Origin: Dipteronia dyeriana
Taxonomy: Eukaryota; Streptophyta; Magnoliopsida; Sapindales; Sapindaceae
NCBI GenBank assembly: GCA_032871835.1
Contig: CM065302.1
Location: 5,641,094-5,705,093 of the forward strand
Length of the DNA: 64,000 bases
Reading direction: 5' to 3'
The notes beneath the pieces are model-generated. The model saw only the letters and a program-made list of their open reading frames with translations, made no database searches and was not told the DNA's origin. Made by a program: the position numbers and the translations under genes. The stretch's first letter is position 1, and each line of letters starts with the position of its first letter. Shown piece after piece: positions 1 to 11,710 of the stretch.

Positions 1-400
1 GATTTCATGAACATCATGATTAATTATTAGCTAGCTAGCACAAGAAATTCCAAATAAGGTTTTTTTTTCTAAGTAGCATAATTTTACCATTGATCTAATA
101 ATGGACCTCCCCCTTCCTTATAGGTATCTTCTGAAAAAGCAGTTGTATATTTACTTTTAGCCCGTCATCAATTACCATTTGTTTCACTTAATTGCAAAAC
201 AAGCAGATGTGTGTTGCCTAGTAGCTTTATTTATATTGATGAGTTTATATACATATCTACAAGTACTGGGCCACTGGAGTCTGCATATAATTAAGTTGAT
301 TGATACCAGAAATTTACAATTGAAAATGACTTGAAAAAAGGAAAAGAAAAAAAAATCCTTCACATTTATATGAGATTATGAGAAGAATTGAAGTTAATTC
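1..400. other. AT-rich intergenic flank
   Basis: No gene, RNA or repeat structure is recognisable here. The last five bases (396-400, AATTC) are the left target-site duplication of the copia element that follows. Confidence 0.6.
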
Positions 401-940
401 TGTTGGAAAATTCCATCATATGGGGCCACACATGTGAACATTAAATGTGTTGTGCTATCTTTTGGTTAAACCTAAATTAAAGTGATCTAATTAAGATTTA
501 AAGTATTAAGGCTTAAGGGTATAATTGTTATGGAATTATTGTGTAGATACCAGAGTGCTATTTCTAATTTGTTGAGGGGCCGAATTAGAAATAGCCAACA
601 TATAATAATTTGATTATTATATATATTTAGGGTTATGGTCCCCAAATTACACGATACCTTTTGTTTGTTTCTCTGTATCCCATCAACAGAGCATCAAGAA
701 CACAGTAGGGTTCATAGAGGATCGTGATAATTTGGAAGATCACAACACGTTCACAAATCTCCAGCAATGGATTCAGGTACGCTTCCGCTTTCTAGATTTA
801 ATTATTTTCTCTTGAATTGATATGGGTTATGTTATAATTATTTAGGGTTTGATTAAGTATGCATAGGAATATGTTTAGGTTAAACATCCAGATTAATTTT
901 GTGCCTAAGCATGTTAATTGTGTTAATCGAAATCCTAACA
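401..940 (+). repeat. Copia LTR 1 (5' outermost)
   Basis: A 540-bp long terminal repeat with TG...CA ends. It is repeated with few substitutions at 1542 and 3737. It contains an AT-rich core (TATATATTTAGGG near 620) that could be the promoter region. It is immediately followed by a primer-binding site. Confidence 0.9.
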
Positions 941-1541
941 AGTGGTATCAGAGCCTCCCATAATCGATTCTTGAGAATTGATATTTGAATTTTATTTTTA
1001 AGATATTTCTGATTTATTATTTGGATTTTGGTTCAAAAAAGGTATCATGTTCAACATTGTTTGGTTGAGGATCCAAATTCACTTCTCGATCAATGACAGG
1101 TATAGAAATCTGCACATTGTCAAAAGCGATAGTAGGAATCAAAACCGATTCTTCCTCAAAGACAATGTCTCTAACCTATTATTGATCGAGAAGTGAATTT
1201 GGAATAAAGTATTCGGTTAATTACACTCTGTTACATTGTGTTAAGTTTTGATCTCACTAAGGAATAAAGTAAGACCAATTGGAATAGACATGTATAGATC
1301 ACATTGCATGTAATTTCCATGCTACGCATCCATGATTGATCTATGTCATTTGGTTATGTTGGTATACGTGACCATTGATGGGTTTAATCACGCTAAATGT
1401 GACGAAAGCCGCTTTGATCCTATGTTGGCATAATCAATGGACGAGATTGTTCGGATATACCCTAAAATTGTGATAGCAAAATTTTGGAGCTCATAAAGTC
1501 ATACACATTTGTAAAGTTACATATGTGGCCCAATGGGAGAT
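941..1541 (+). mobile_element. Copia internal remnant with primer-binding site and inverted linker
   Basis: TGGTATCAGAGC at 943-954 matches the 3' end of plant initiator tRNA-Met, the usual copia primer. The segment then jumps to the element's 3' untranslated region: the sequence from about 1203 matches that from about 3398. At the jump sits an inverted fragment. Read on the minus strand from about 1200 to 1030, it encodes a stretch like the integrase-RT linker of copia polyproteins (residues such as VRDIVFEEES and IPVIDREVNLDP). A perfect 22-bp inverted repeat occurs at 1073-1094 and 1181-1202. The segment ends with a polypurine-like tract before LTR 2. Confidence 0.7.
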
Positions 1542-2081
1542 TGTTGGAAAATTCCATCATATGGGGCCACACATGTGAACATTAAATGTGTTGTGCTATC
1601 TTTTGGTTAAGCCTAAATTAAAGTGATCTCATTAAGATTTAAAGTATTAAAGCTTAAGGGTATAATTATTATGGAATTAATGTGTAGATACCAGAGTGCT
1701 ATTTCTAATTTGTTGAGGGGCCGAATTAGAAATAGCCACCATATAATAATTTGATTATTATATATATTTAAGGTTATGGTCCCCAAATTACACGATACAT
1801 TTTGTTTGTTTCTCTGTATCCCATCAACAGAGCATCAAGAACACAGCAGGGTTCATAGAGGATCGTGATAATTTGGAAGATCACAACCCGTTCACAAATC
1901 TCCAGCAATGGATTTGGGTACGCTTCCACTTTCTAGATTTAATTATTTTCTCTCGAATTGATATGGGTTATGTTATAATTATTTAGGGTTTGATTAAGTA
2001 TGTATAGGAACATGTTTAGGTTAAACATCCAGATTAATTTTGTGCCTAAGCATGTTAATTGTGTTAATCGAAATCCTAACA
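1542..2081 (+). repeat. Copia LTR 2 (middle)
   Basis: The same 540-bp LTR in the same orientation. It is preceded by TGGGAGAT (polypurine-like) but is not followed by a primer-binding site, so it acts as a 3' LTR for the first unit only. Confidence 0.9.
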
Positions 2082-3270
2082 AGAGTCTTATGATCCCACA
2101 CTTCGATCAATTATTGAAAACTTTGAGTCGGGAGACCCAAAGAATATGGTTTGCAAATTGACAAAATCCATTTATGGACTCAAGCAAGCTTCCCGTCAGT
2201 GGTACCATAAGTTTCATCAAGTGATTATCTCGTTTGGTTTTGAGATAAACATTGTTGATAATTGTGTGTATCACAAATTCAGTGGGAGTAAGCACATATT
2301 CCTGGTTTTATATGTCGATGACATACTGCTTGCCACAAATGATATAGGCATATTGCATGAAACCAAGAGATTTCTATCAAAGAATTTTGAGATGAAAGAT
2401 CTTGGTGACGCCTCTTTTGTATTAGGGATTCAGATACAACGAGATCGTTCTCGGGGTATTCTTGGATTATCACAAATGAGCTATATCGATACAGTGCTCA
2501 AAAGGTTTGGCATGCATAACTACAAACCAGGTGACACCCCCGTCGCTAAGGGAGACAAGTTCAGTCTCAACCAGTGCCCTAAAAGTAACCTTGAAGTTAA
2601 GGAATGCAGAAGATTCCCTATGCATCAGCTGTAGGGAGTCTAATGTATGCTCAGGTGTGTACGCGTCCGGATATTGCCTACATTGTTGGTATGTTAAGCA
2701 GATATTTAAGTAACCTTGGAATGGATCGTTTGATAGCAGCCAATCAGGTTATAAGGTATTTGAAGAGAACAAAATATTACATGCTCACATATAGGAGATC
2801 GGATCAGTTTGAGATCATAAAGTATTCTGACTCTGATTATGTTGGATGCCAAGACAGTAGGAGATCCACATCAGGCTACAAATACTTGTTGGCTGGTGAA
2901 GCTATATCTTAGAGGAGTGCCAAAAAGACACTCATAGCTTCTTCAACCATGGCAGCAGAGTTTGTAGCATGCTATGAGGCATCCAACCATGGAATATGGC
3001 TGCGAAATTTTGTCACTGGGCTGCGCATTATGGAGGGTGCTGAAAGACCACTCAAACTATATTGTGACAATAAGTCAGCAATGCTATATTCTAACAACAA
3101 CAGGAGCTCATCTAAGTCAATGCATATTGACATTAAGTTCCTAGTTGTGAAGGAAAGAGTACAAAGTGGACATATATCCATAGAGCACATTGGGACAAAC
3201 TCCATGATAGCGGATCCGCTTACAAAAAGGATTACCACCCCAAGGTTTTTCATGAGCACACTGCTCATAT
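2082..3270 (+). pseudogene. Copia pol 3' half: reverse transcriptase and RNase H, broken
   Basis: This is the C-terminal half of a Ty1/copia polyprotein. It begins inside the reverse transcriptase (SIYGLKQASRQW near 2165) and contains the catalytic YVDD box (LYVDDILLATN, near 2310). It continues through the conserved YASAVGSLMYA and RPDIAY blocks and ends with the RNase H region (YSDSDYVGC, STMAAEFVACYEAS, LYCDNKSAM, HIDIKFLVVKE). Gag, protease, integrase and the N-terminal RT are absent. The frame shifts near 2600, and an in-frame TAG at 2910-2912 interrupts the SWRSAKK-like motif before RNase H. The left edge abuts LTR 2 directly, so the 5' part was lost by rearrangement. It cannot produce a working enzyme. 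Confidence 0.92.
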
Positions 3271-3736
3271 GGGTGTTATTTTGTGTGAGGATATCACATT
3301 ATAGTAGGAGTTTGTATAATTTTGTATTGTATTACTCTATATTTTTTTTTTTGGATATATTTATGCATTTATGCATTTGGATATTTTTCTGATCAGAAAT
3401 AAAGTATTCGGTTAATTACACTCTGTTACATTGTGTTAAGTTTTGATCTCACTAAGGAATAAAGTATGACCTGTTGGAATAGACATGTATAGATCACATT
3501 GCATGTAATTTCCATGCTATGCATCCATGATTGATCTATGTCAGTTGGTTATGTTGGTATACGTGACCATTGATGGGTTTAGTCACGCTAAATGTGACGA
3601 AAGCCACTTTGATCCTATGTTGGCATAATCAATGGTCGAGATTGTTCGGATATACCCTAAAATTGTGATAGCAAAATTTTAGAGCTCATAAAGTCATACA
3701 CATTTGTAAAGTTACATATGTGGCCTAGTGGGAGAT
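3271..3736 (+). other. Copia 3' untranslated region
   Basis: Non-coding tail between the end of pol and LTR 3. From about 3398 it repeats the sequence at 1203-1541, showing that both internal segments come from the same element family. It ends in a polypurine-like GTGGGAGAT. Confidence 0.7.
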
Positions 3737-4276
3737 TGTTGGAAAATTCCATCATATGGGGCCACACACGTGAACATTAAATGTGTTGTGCTATCTTTTG
3801 GTTAAGGCTAAATTAAAGTGATCTAATTAAGATTTAAAGTATTAAGGCTTAAGGGTATAATTGTTATAGAATTAATGTATAGATACCAGAGTGTTATTTC
3901 TAATTTGTTGAGGGGCCGAATTAGAAATAGCCAACATATAATAATTTGATTATTATATATATTTAGGGTTATGGTCCCCAAATTACACGATACCTTTTGT
4001 TTGTTTCTCTGTATCCCATCAACAGAGCATCAAGAACACAATAGGGTTCATAGAGGATCGTGATAATTTGGAAGATCACAACCCGTTCACAAATCTCCAG
4101 CAATGGATTCAGGTACTCTTCCGCTTTCTAGATTTAATTATTTTCTCTTGAATTGATATGGGTTATGTTATAATTATTTAGGGTTTGATTAAGTATGTAT
4201 AGGAACATGTTTTGGTTAAACATCCAGATTAATTTTATGCCTAAGCATGTTAATTGTGTTAATCGAAATCCTAACA
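3737..4276 (+). repeat. Copia LTR 3 (3' outermost)
   Basis: Third copy of the 540-bp LTR. It is followed at 4277-4281 by AATTC, identical to the five bases before LTR 1. Confidence 0.9.
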
Positions 4277-4983
4277 AATTCTTGTGTTGTCTATTCGCAC
4301 ATCATCTTTGTAAAAGGCTAGTCATGTGATCATCTCTTTCTTTTTTACTTTTGTTCTCTTCTATTGCATTGTGGACTTGTGGTGTGATGTACATATTGTG
4401 TTCCTCACTTAATTTATGCTTACGTCCATGATTTAAAATATCTACAACATTCAGTGACGGATCCAAAAAATTTAATCATATGGGATATTTAAATAAAATA
4501 ACAATTATATTAAAAAAATACTGAAAATTTTAAAAAATTGAGATCATAGTAAAATGAGTTTTTTTTTTTTAAAACAAATTGCTTTTTTTTTATTCTTATA
4601 TTTAAAAAGAAATAAAAACAAGAAATAAGGGCACGTCTTGTAAGCGTTTTTCAATTGTTGTTTTTCGAAAATAAAAATGAAAATGAAAACGGTATTTTTT
4701 GTTTCAATTTCGAATTCTGAAAATACGTCTGGTAACATATACTGAAAGTTGTATTTTGAAATTGAAAACGGAAAAAACGCGTCTGGTAGATTAATCGAAA
4801 ACTATCAAAAATTGAAATATCAATTTTGACATTTTGTTTAATATTATTACAATTATAAACAAATTGATTAAATAATTAACCAATATAATTTTAGTATTGT
4901 AATATTTAAATTAAACAAAAGTAACACATCAAAAATTAATTCAAAAAAACATATCAAAAAATGAATTAATCAAAATTTAATTC
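4277..4983. other. AT-rich spacer with short repeated motif
   Basis: No gene is seen. At 4630-4795 a loose motif of the form ACGTCTKGTAA, followed by runs of TGAAAATGAAAACG, recurs three times. Similar GAAAACGAAAACG/ACGCGTTTTCG sequence occurs at about 18480-18780 on the other side of the viral insertion. The two patches could be parts of one short foldback element split by the insertion, but this was not aligned. Confidence 0.35.
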
Positions 4984-7900
4984 TCATAAAACTTGGTCGG
5001 AATAGTAGTAGAACGGAGGTGATATAAAAGGGTCAAGAAAAGGTTTGTTGAGGTTGGTAATCTGGTGGTGACAGCCCTGACTGTCAATCTGGGAAAGATA
5101 TTGTGGTAGGTGCAGTTTGGCAAATGCTTGGATTTGCTGGATGGTTGGGATTTGTCCTGGAGAAAGAGTGGCCATGAACTCTAGAGGGAAGCTAGGTGGT
5201 ATCTGGGGAGGTTGAGGAGCCGTGGAAGAGGAGGCTTGGGGAGTCATCACGTAGATCAAGGGGATAGGGCCAGTAAGAGAGAGGAGGTTGACGGGCCGTG
5301 GTCGTGAGAGCATATCTGGAATAATGTTGTGATGACCTTTTACATGTTTGACCGAAAAGTCATACCTGGCAAACCAGTCCTTAAGTCTTAGGAGCTGGGG
5401 ATTTGGTGGGAGCTTGTTGCGGAACTCAAGAACTTTAGGGAAGGATGAGTTTTCCATCTCAACGGTAAACTTGATGGTTCTGAGGTGGAAGTCAAACTTG
5501 GAAATCCCATTTTTTACAGCCAGGATCTCCTTGTAAATAGTGTGGTAATGTTTCTGGGATTCTTTGAACTGTCCGCTGGCATGGTCACAGTAGTGACGTT
5601 TTCCCTGGGTTTCTTCAATGAGGATGGCACCCCAGAAGTGGTCGCTGGCATCTGTTTGTAGGATGAGGTGACCAGATGAGGGAATGTGCAATGGTGGAGG
5701 TTTCTGTGCAGCACGCTTGAGGTGAGAGATTTCTTCAGTGTGGAGGGTATTCCACTGAGGGGGATCTTTCTTGAGAAGTTTGGATAAGCAGGTGGTAAAA
5801 CGACCGGCTTGTGGGATGAAATCCCTGATATAATTGACAATACCAAGAAATTGTTGGAGCTGCTTCAGAGAAAGGTTGGAATCTGGGAAGGCCAGAAGTT
5901 GGCTCGCAAGGTGAGGTCCAGGGGCATAAGTCCCATCTTTGATTTGCATGCCAAGAAACTCAATCTCAGTGACACCTATCGAGCTCTTTTTATCAGATAG
6001 CATGATTTCATATTCATCAAGGATCTGGTGAAATTTTGTCAGGAGATCATTGTGTGATTGCTTGTCTGATGAGAATAGCAGGATGTCATCAATGTATAGT
6101 AAGGCCGTACTGAGCAGTGGCTGAAAGATTCTGGTGACAGCCTTTTGGAACAGGGAAGGGGCTGTTTTAAGCCCAAACGGAAGTACGGTCCATTGGTAAT
6201 GGGCATTGGGGAGGCAGAAGGCCGTTTTGGGCCTATCATGTGGTTGTATTCCAATTTTCCAGAAGGCCCCCTTTAAGTCAAATTTGGAGAAAACTGTGGC
6301 TCCAGGTATTTGGGAGAACAAGGTATTAGCTCTGGGGACTGGGAATTTGTCATCTTGAAGGAAAAGATTGAGAGGCTTGTAATCAATGACGAGCCGTTTC
6401 TTTCCTCTGACTTGTTCGGATATTTTTTCAACGTAGAAGGCCTGGCAGGCCCAAGGGGATGAAGTGGGCTCTATAAGGCCCTGGCTGAGGAGAGACTCAC
6501 ATTCTTTTGTGGCCAGGGACAGTTCAGAAGGGGACATCCCTGTGTGAGTAGCTTTTGTGGGGTTGGCATCTTCATTGAGTTTGAAAGGAAGCTCTATGAA
6601 GAAGTCAGGGTTCTTCTATAGCGGGTGTGGGTGATTGAAGTCTGTATGGCTGGTGGCTCAAAAGAGCTGGAGTTTTTCTTGTATCTTTTGGAAGTCCGGA
6701 TTGATGACCGAAAGGGGGAAGATTTTTGGGATATCAATGAAAGGTTTAAACTCTCTTTTGAACTGAATACCCTGAGGTAAAATCCTGATAGATTTGGATT
6801 GGCTGTAAATATCCCACCCGATGAGGATATCTTTATCTGGGAGAGGTGTGCCAATGACGTGTGTCCAAAGAGTGAAAGACGGGAAAAATTGTAACCCAAT
6901 CTTGTGCTTGGAGATTAGGTGGGTGTTGAAAAGTTGTCCGTCTGCTGCTAGGAACTGGTTGTTTTCTTCTTTCCAAGCTTCTGCTGGGAGGACACTGGGG
7001 TTCATCATAGAGGAGTAGGCTCCTGTGTCAAAATAGGCAATGACTGGGATCGGTTTAGAATATTTTGTAGGTAGAATTTGGATTTTGATTTGTGGACCAG
7101 AATTTTCTTTATTGGTGGCTTGGTAGGCTTCTGATGGGTAATCATGGTCTGGGAGACTTGATTGTTCTGAGGAACTAGAGTCATCTGAGTCTAGCATCAT
7201 GAAAGAGGTTAGCTGGTTGACATCTTCTTGCTCCGAGAAGTAAGATTCAATGTCAGCATCAGAGGGAATTTCTTCTGCAACTTGCCTCAGTTGTCGGATG
7301 AGCTTGGCCGACTTTGTTCTCTTGTTGGGACATTGCTTGGCATAGTATCCTTCTTGTCCGCAGGCAAAACACTTGTTGGACTTGTTCCAAGATCTTCTTG
7401 CCTTCTTCCTGTAATACTTGTATTTTCTGGAGCGTGAAAACCCCTTCGGGTTTTGGGTCCTGTGTGTCTTTTTCCTGTAGGGTTTGTTTGCTTTGCAGTT
7501 GCAATGCTCATCGGAGCTGCATTTGAGATGGTAATTTGGAGGGAATTTACAGTGTTTGTTGTACTTCTTCCCTTCTTTAATCATTTTTTAGAAGACCCGT
7601 TGAGTAGCACAGAGCTTTTCTAGTGCAGTATGGGTGAACATGTGGATTTCTCCTAAGGTGATCTCTCTGAGGCTTTTTCCTGAGAACTCAATCAATCTTT
7701 GGAGTTCTCCTTGGAGTTCCGATGGAAGCGAATTCAGATACACTTGTCTTAGGGTCTCATCATTGACACCACCGAGTGCATGATACCTGAAAGACATACG
7801 CCTATAATGATAGTCAATATCATCTTTGTTCAAAGAGCACACAGTCATCTCGAAGAATTCCTGCCTGGTCTGTTTATAGAACTGGGAAACATCTCCGAGA

Positions 7901-10485
7901 AATTCTCTAAAGATTATTCATGTTGCTATAGAAACAGATCCACATCTGACCAGTTGTAACTGCCTGTATTCTCCGAGGGCTTGGTACCAATCCCTGAGAG
8001 ATCCGGTGAATCTGGAGACAAATTCTCTCAGAATGGATTCTATGTTGTCACCTCCTTTTGCAATTTGGAGGTCGAGCCAGGCGCTCATTTCAGACATTCT
8101 TTTTCTCCATTGTCTGGGAGCGACTTCGTCAAAGTTGAACCAGGGACCATTGGTAGGTTTTGGGGGAGGAGTGTGCGTTGTGTGCGTTTGCGCTGTATCT
8201 CTTTGGTCGGGTGGTTCATCTGTTACTAGGGGAGGTGCTTCAGTGGTTTCTGATTCTGATGATGTATCCATGGTCTGTGTGGATGGTTGTGGATCGGCTC
8301 TTGTGGCTAGGTAAATTTGTGTGGGATCACCTGGGTCTGAATAGTTTGATGAATCTGGTGTCTGATCAGAGTGATAAGTTTCCCATGATAAGGTGGAGGA
8401 AGGTTCTGTTGTTTCTGTCTCTGTTGATGAGGTACTTGAAGAGTAATGTTGGCGGGAAGATGTGTAGGAGGCTTGTTTTTGGTGGTTTGGTGGTGAGCGT
8501 TTGTGGGAAGAATGTGTCTTCTTTTTCTGTGAGGTCTTCCTGTCTTTACTTGTTGATGGTTTTTCGGTGGGTAAAGGTGGGTATTTCTGGAAGAGGTCTT
8601 CGGTTGATTTAAAAAACTGAGAATGGTCAGGAGGTCTTGGAGGGGGTGGCGGTGACTGGGTTGGAAATATCAAGGACGAGGAGTAAGGATGAAGGCTTGG
8701 AAGGTAGGGTGTGCTGATAAAGTGGTCTCTTGTTATTTGGTCTAGCTGGTCCTTGAGACGTCTGATCTCTCTTTCTTTGCTGTCAAAATCAGGGCCAAAG
8801 TATCCTTGGCTGATATACTGATGCAAGTCAACATCCAACCTAGAAACTCTTGATTGCAGGTCTGTATACATGTTCCGTAATGTGGAATCAAGATGTTGTA
8901 ACTGGTTATCCTGTTGAGAGACGTGGTGAGAGACCTTATCAATCTTCTGGTCGATAGAGTGAAGCACCCTATTTTGGACTGTTGCATTACGAGTGTGCCA
9001 GTTGAGGACCTGTTCAGCCTGGGAGGGCTGTTTGTGGGATCCATCAGGTAAGACTTCTGTTGATTGGATGAAAGGTCTGGAGAACAGGTTCCTTTCGGGA
9101 TTCGACGAGGAATCCAGGGGAGGGAAGTCTTTATCGTAGCTAGAGGCCATGAAACATGGGATAGGAGCCGGAACAGTTGGCATTGTTGGTTTATCCAGAA
9201 GTAAACCTTCTTCTCTAAGGATTTGGAGTGCCCTATCATAGATGGGAAGAGGCCTGTTTCTTATTGGTCGTAGACCAATCCAAGGGTTGTGAGGGTCTTC
9301 AGGCCTTCTGAAAGTGGAAACAGGTTTACAGGGTGTCCTTTCAGACTTGTGGCAAGTTCTGCATTCGCAGTCTGCATCGCACATGTCTGGGTCTACGTCC
9401 CAGATGAAATGTCCGTTGACTTTGTCTGTGTAGACTGGGGTTCCATCAGTCTCAAAGTGATGGATGGGGATTTCCTGTTCGGTCGTGACAGGTCGGATTG
9501 TCAGGATTTGAAAAATGGGAGAAGCACTGGGTGCTGCCTCAGTGGCAGGGATACTTGCTTCTAAAGTACCAATGTGTTCGTATGTAGTTTGGATTGAACC
9601 GTCTGCTAACTTTGTGAACTTGGTTTCAGCTGCCACCACTGGCGTGGTGTTTTGAAAAGCCTTCTCATAGTTGGTGATCCAGTTTAAGGGCATGATTTCT
9701 GTGAGCTTTTCTCTGGGCAGTTGTTTGGGAATCTGGATGATAGTGGGAACCTCATCTTCTCTCTCAGCTTTGATGAAGATGGTATCTGCAGAATGTCCAG
9801 GGATGGGGAGATCAAGAGCATGATCTTGGAGTCTGTAAGCAATCTGATGATGGAGGGTTGCCATATAGGAATTTGGCATCATAGGGGCTCCTATGACCTG
9901 TAGTTGGACTTTGAGACAGTTGTGTAGATTCAGATCCCTAAGAGGGATGTTGAAGTTTGGGTAGTAGGTGAGTGAGATACTTCCTGCATGTAAAGTAGAG
10001 AGGCACGTGCCAATGACTGCATGTTCATACTGTTTGTAAATCGTATTAAGGAGGGCAATCCGGGCCGTGACTGGTAACCCCTTTCTGCCATGCAAGGTAA
10101 GGATTATTCTGATAGCTCCGATGTGCAGGTGAGAGTATCCTTCTTTGATCCACTGTTCAATAAGTGGTTGGCCAATTTCTAGGTCAACATATTGTTCAGT
10201 AGACGAAGCAGGAATCAGACAGTTGTCCAAAGCAGTAGATTGGACATACTCCTTGATTGGAGGAGAGCGGTGCTGGACCAGGGCAGTAACTCGCCTGGAG
10301 AGTGACCGGCTACGCTTAAAGATGGTGTAGGGATTTAACAGAGGAAGGGCTGTTTCAGTAATCTGGGCAGATTCAGGGATGTGGGTGTATTCAACAAGGT
10401 GTTGGATCTTGTTTGTTTGTGTTTGTCTAATAGAAACAGTAGAGGAAAGTCTGGAAGGAATGCTTTCAGTGTTGTTGTTTGACAT
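4984..10485 (-). pseudogene. Pararetrovirus ORF1 polyprotein (MP-CP-PR-RT-RH), left copy, broken
   Basis: Starts at the ATG at 10485, about 75 nt downstream of the primer site. In order it holds a 30K-type movement-protein region (about residues 90-250), a proline/serine-rich coat region with a coiled-coil patch (KEREIRRLKDQLDQ), and a CCHC zinc knuckle near 7375-7334. A retroviral-type aspartic protease (FDTGA) follows, then reverse transcriptase (YIDD near 6095) and RNase H. All pieces are in one frame but are separated by stops at 7918-7920, about 7585-7587, about 6655-6657 and about 6616-6618. The knuckle's histidine position holds tyrosine in this copy only. The frame ends at 4984-4986, where viral sequence meets AT-rich host DNA. 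It is not functional as it stands. Confidence 0.9.
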
Positions 10486-11171
10486 AGTTTGAGAGATCCC
10501 TCTCTTCTTCTAGCTTATGTCTCTTCTTACAATTCTTCACGTCTGAAAAACAGACAGAGGCTCTGATACCATTTAGGGGTTAGAGCTCCACTACCATCTC
10601 ACAGAAAGAACAAAAACCAGGGTTTTTCCCCACTGACGGCCATCCTTGCCTTTACAGGGTACTTTCCCGGTCAGATACTATCAGAGATGGATGGAGATCA
10701 ACAAGCCAAAACTAGTCAGTACGGGGCTTTGTTAAACCTGAGTTCATCCTAGCCAGCAACATTCAGGTTCTGGATGTGTCCAGGGTGTCTAGCCAATATA
10801 CCAAACCAGTATAAAGGACCTGTTCTGATATGCAGGATCCTCATAAGAGGCAAGCATAGAGCATACTAAGACCTTGAAGAATCATAATCACAGACACAAA
10901 GCTATCGGAAGATTAGGAAGAGAAGCTGTTTAGAAAGCCATAAAACACAAAACACAATCTTTATTGATTTTTCTCGTGTCTGTACAAAGAGACTGGTCCT
11001 CCTATTTATAGAGGAGGGAGACCTTACACGATCGATCAAGCTTTTTACAAGGGATAAGGATAAGGCTCACAAAAGAGGAAAGCTATCTTACAAAGGATAA
11101 GAGGACAACCGGTGGCCGACATAAAGAGGGAAATAAAATAATACAAAAGAAAACAAGACAGCTGGAGCGCT
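10486..11171 (-). promoter_or_regulatory. Pararetrovirus intergenic region, left copy: promoter, poly(A) signal, tRNA primer site
   Basis: Read on the minus strand, a TATAAATA box lies at 11010-11003, embedded in a short CCTCC/GGAGG palindrome. AATAAA lies at 10965-10960, and a primer-binding site complementary to the 3' end of initiator tRNA-Met at 10571-10560 (TGGTATCAGAGC). The TATA-to-poly(A) distance of about 45 nt predicts a very short terminal redundancy of the pregenomic RNA. ORF1 starts at 10485. This is the only complete copy of the leader in the window, because the right copy ends inside the primer site. Confidence 0.8.
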
Positions 11172-11700
11172 TTACAAAATAGAACAGGAGGAACAATTAC
11201 GGGCTGCTCTAGTTGCAAGTGGAGTGGTACTCATCATCTGAGTTGAGGGCCCCACAGATCGAACAGGGTCATGTGTCAGCCTGGTCTTGTGAGTCCTGGA
11301 GGAACGAATCAGGGAGAGGATGCAAACTCCTTGTGGGGTCTCTTGGGACGTCAGAGAGGATGAAGATGACATCAGTGTTGTCATTATTGACGTCACAAAG
11401 GAAGTTGAGTAGAGGTATCTGGATGTTGGTCCGGTACAGTCTTTCGTAGTCGTATGAAGTATCCCATTCGTAGCAGATGTTGGAGGTCCAAAGGAGTTAC
11501 GTATGTGGGTTATAGCTGTAGGGCCTGCTGAAGATCCAGATGCAGCATACTTTGGAGGCCTGGTCAGGGTCCATCTTCCAGAGATGGTACTGGCCCATGA
11601 GCTTAGTGAGCTCGGTCTGCCAGGTATGCATGAGCCTGAACCACTGTAGAAAAGTCCGGAGGTTAACAGAGGTAGGGTCCTGGAGGAAACCGTACAGTAC
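11172..11700 (-). pseudogene. Pararetrovirus ORF2, left copy, 5'-truncated and interrupted
   Basis: This matches the complete small ORF at 16911-17471 of the right copy, but the first 20 or so codons are missing at the palindrome junction. An in-frame TAA at about 11497-11499 interrupts it in the middle. The alternative frame over the same DNA stays open but is serine/threonine-rich and low in complexity, so I do not take it as the gene. Function is unknown. Confidence 0.7.
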
Positions 11701-11710
11701 TGGCCCATGA
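11697..11710. other. Palindrome junction with 14-bp templated filler
   Basis: The 14 bases here repeat those at 11588-11601 of the adjacent ORF2 sequence. They separate the left copy (ending in ORF2) from the right copy (starting in the movement-protein region). The last bases (TGA) are also shared with the right copy's own sequence, that is, microhomology. Templated filler plus microhomology is the signature of end-joining repair. Confidence 0.75.

Larger units (their letters stand above)
401..4276 (+). mobile_element. Three-LTR Ty1/copia retrotransposon, degenerate
   Basis: Three near-identical 540-bp LTRs (401-940, 1542-2081, 3737-4276) enclose two internal segments. Each LTR starts TGTTGGAAAA and ends CCTAACA. 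The outermost LTRs are flanked by the same 5 bp, AATTC, at 396-400 and 4277-4281. This makes the whole array one insertion event rather than three independent ones. A primer-binding site follows LTR 1 only. A polypurine-like TGGGAGAT precedes LTR 2, and GTGGGAGAT precedes LTR 3. The first internal segment is nearly empty, and the second holds only the 3' half of pol. The structure fits recombination between elements or LTRs, or integration of a recombinant cDNA. The internal genes are broken, so the element cannot be autonomous. Confidence 0.9.
4984..11707 (-). mobile_element. Endogenous pararetrovirus, left copy (circularly permuted)
   Basis: An old integrated copy of a Caulimoviridae genome read on the minus strand. 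It starts inside ORF2 (11700 to 11172), passes through the intergenic promoter/primer region (11171-10486), then through the whole ORF1 (10485 to 4984), and stops a few codons after the RNase H region. Compared with the right copy it lacks only about 55-60 bp around the ORF1/ORF2 boundary. It is therefore essentially one full circle of about 6.8 kb opened at that point. One long polyprotein ORF plus a small downstream ORF, and the insertion beside TA repeats, fit the florendovirus/petuvirus-like groups best; that placement is inference. There are no LTRs and no integrase, as expected for this family. Confidence 0.9.

Noticed and set aside
8006..8612. Plus-strand frames over the left viral coat region (for example 8160-8612)
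   Set aside because: They are antisense to ORF1, lack domains, and arise from its Pro/Ser/Thr-rich codons.
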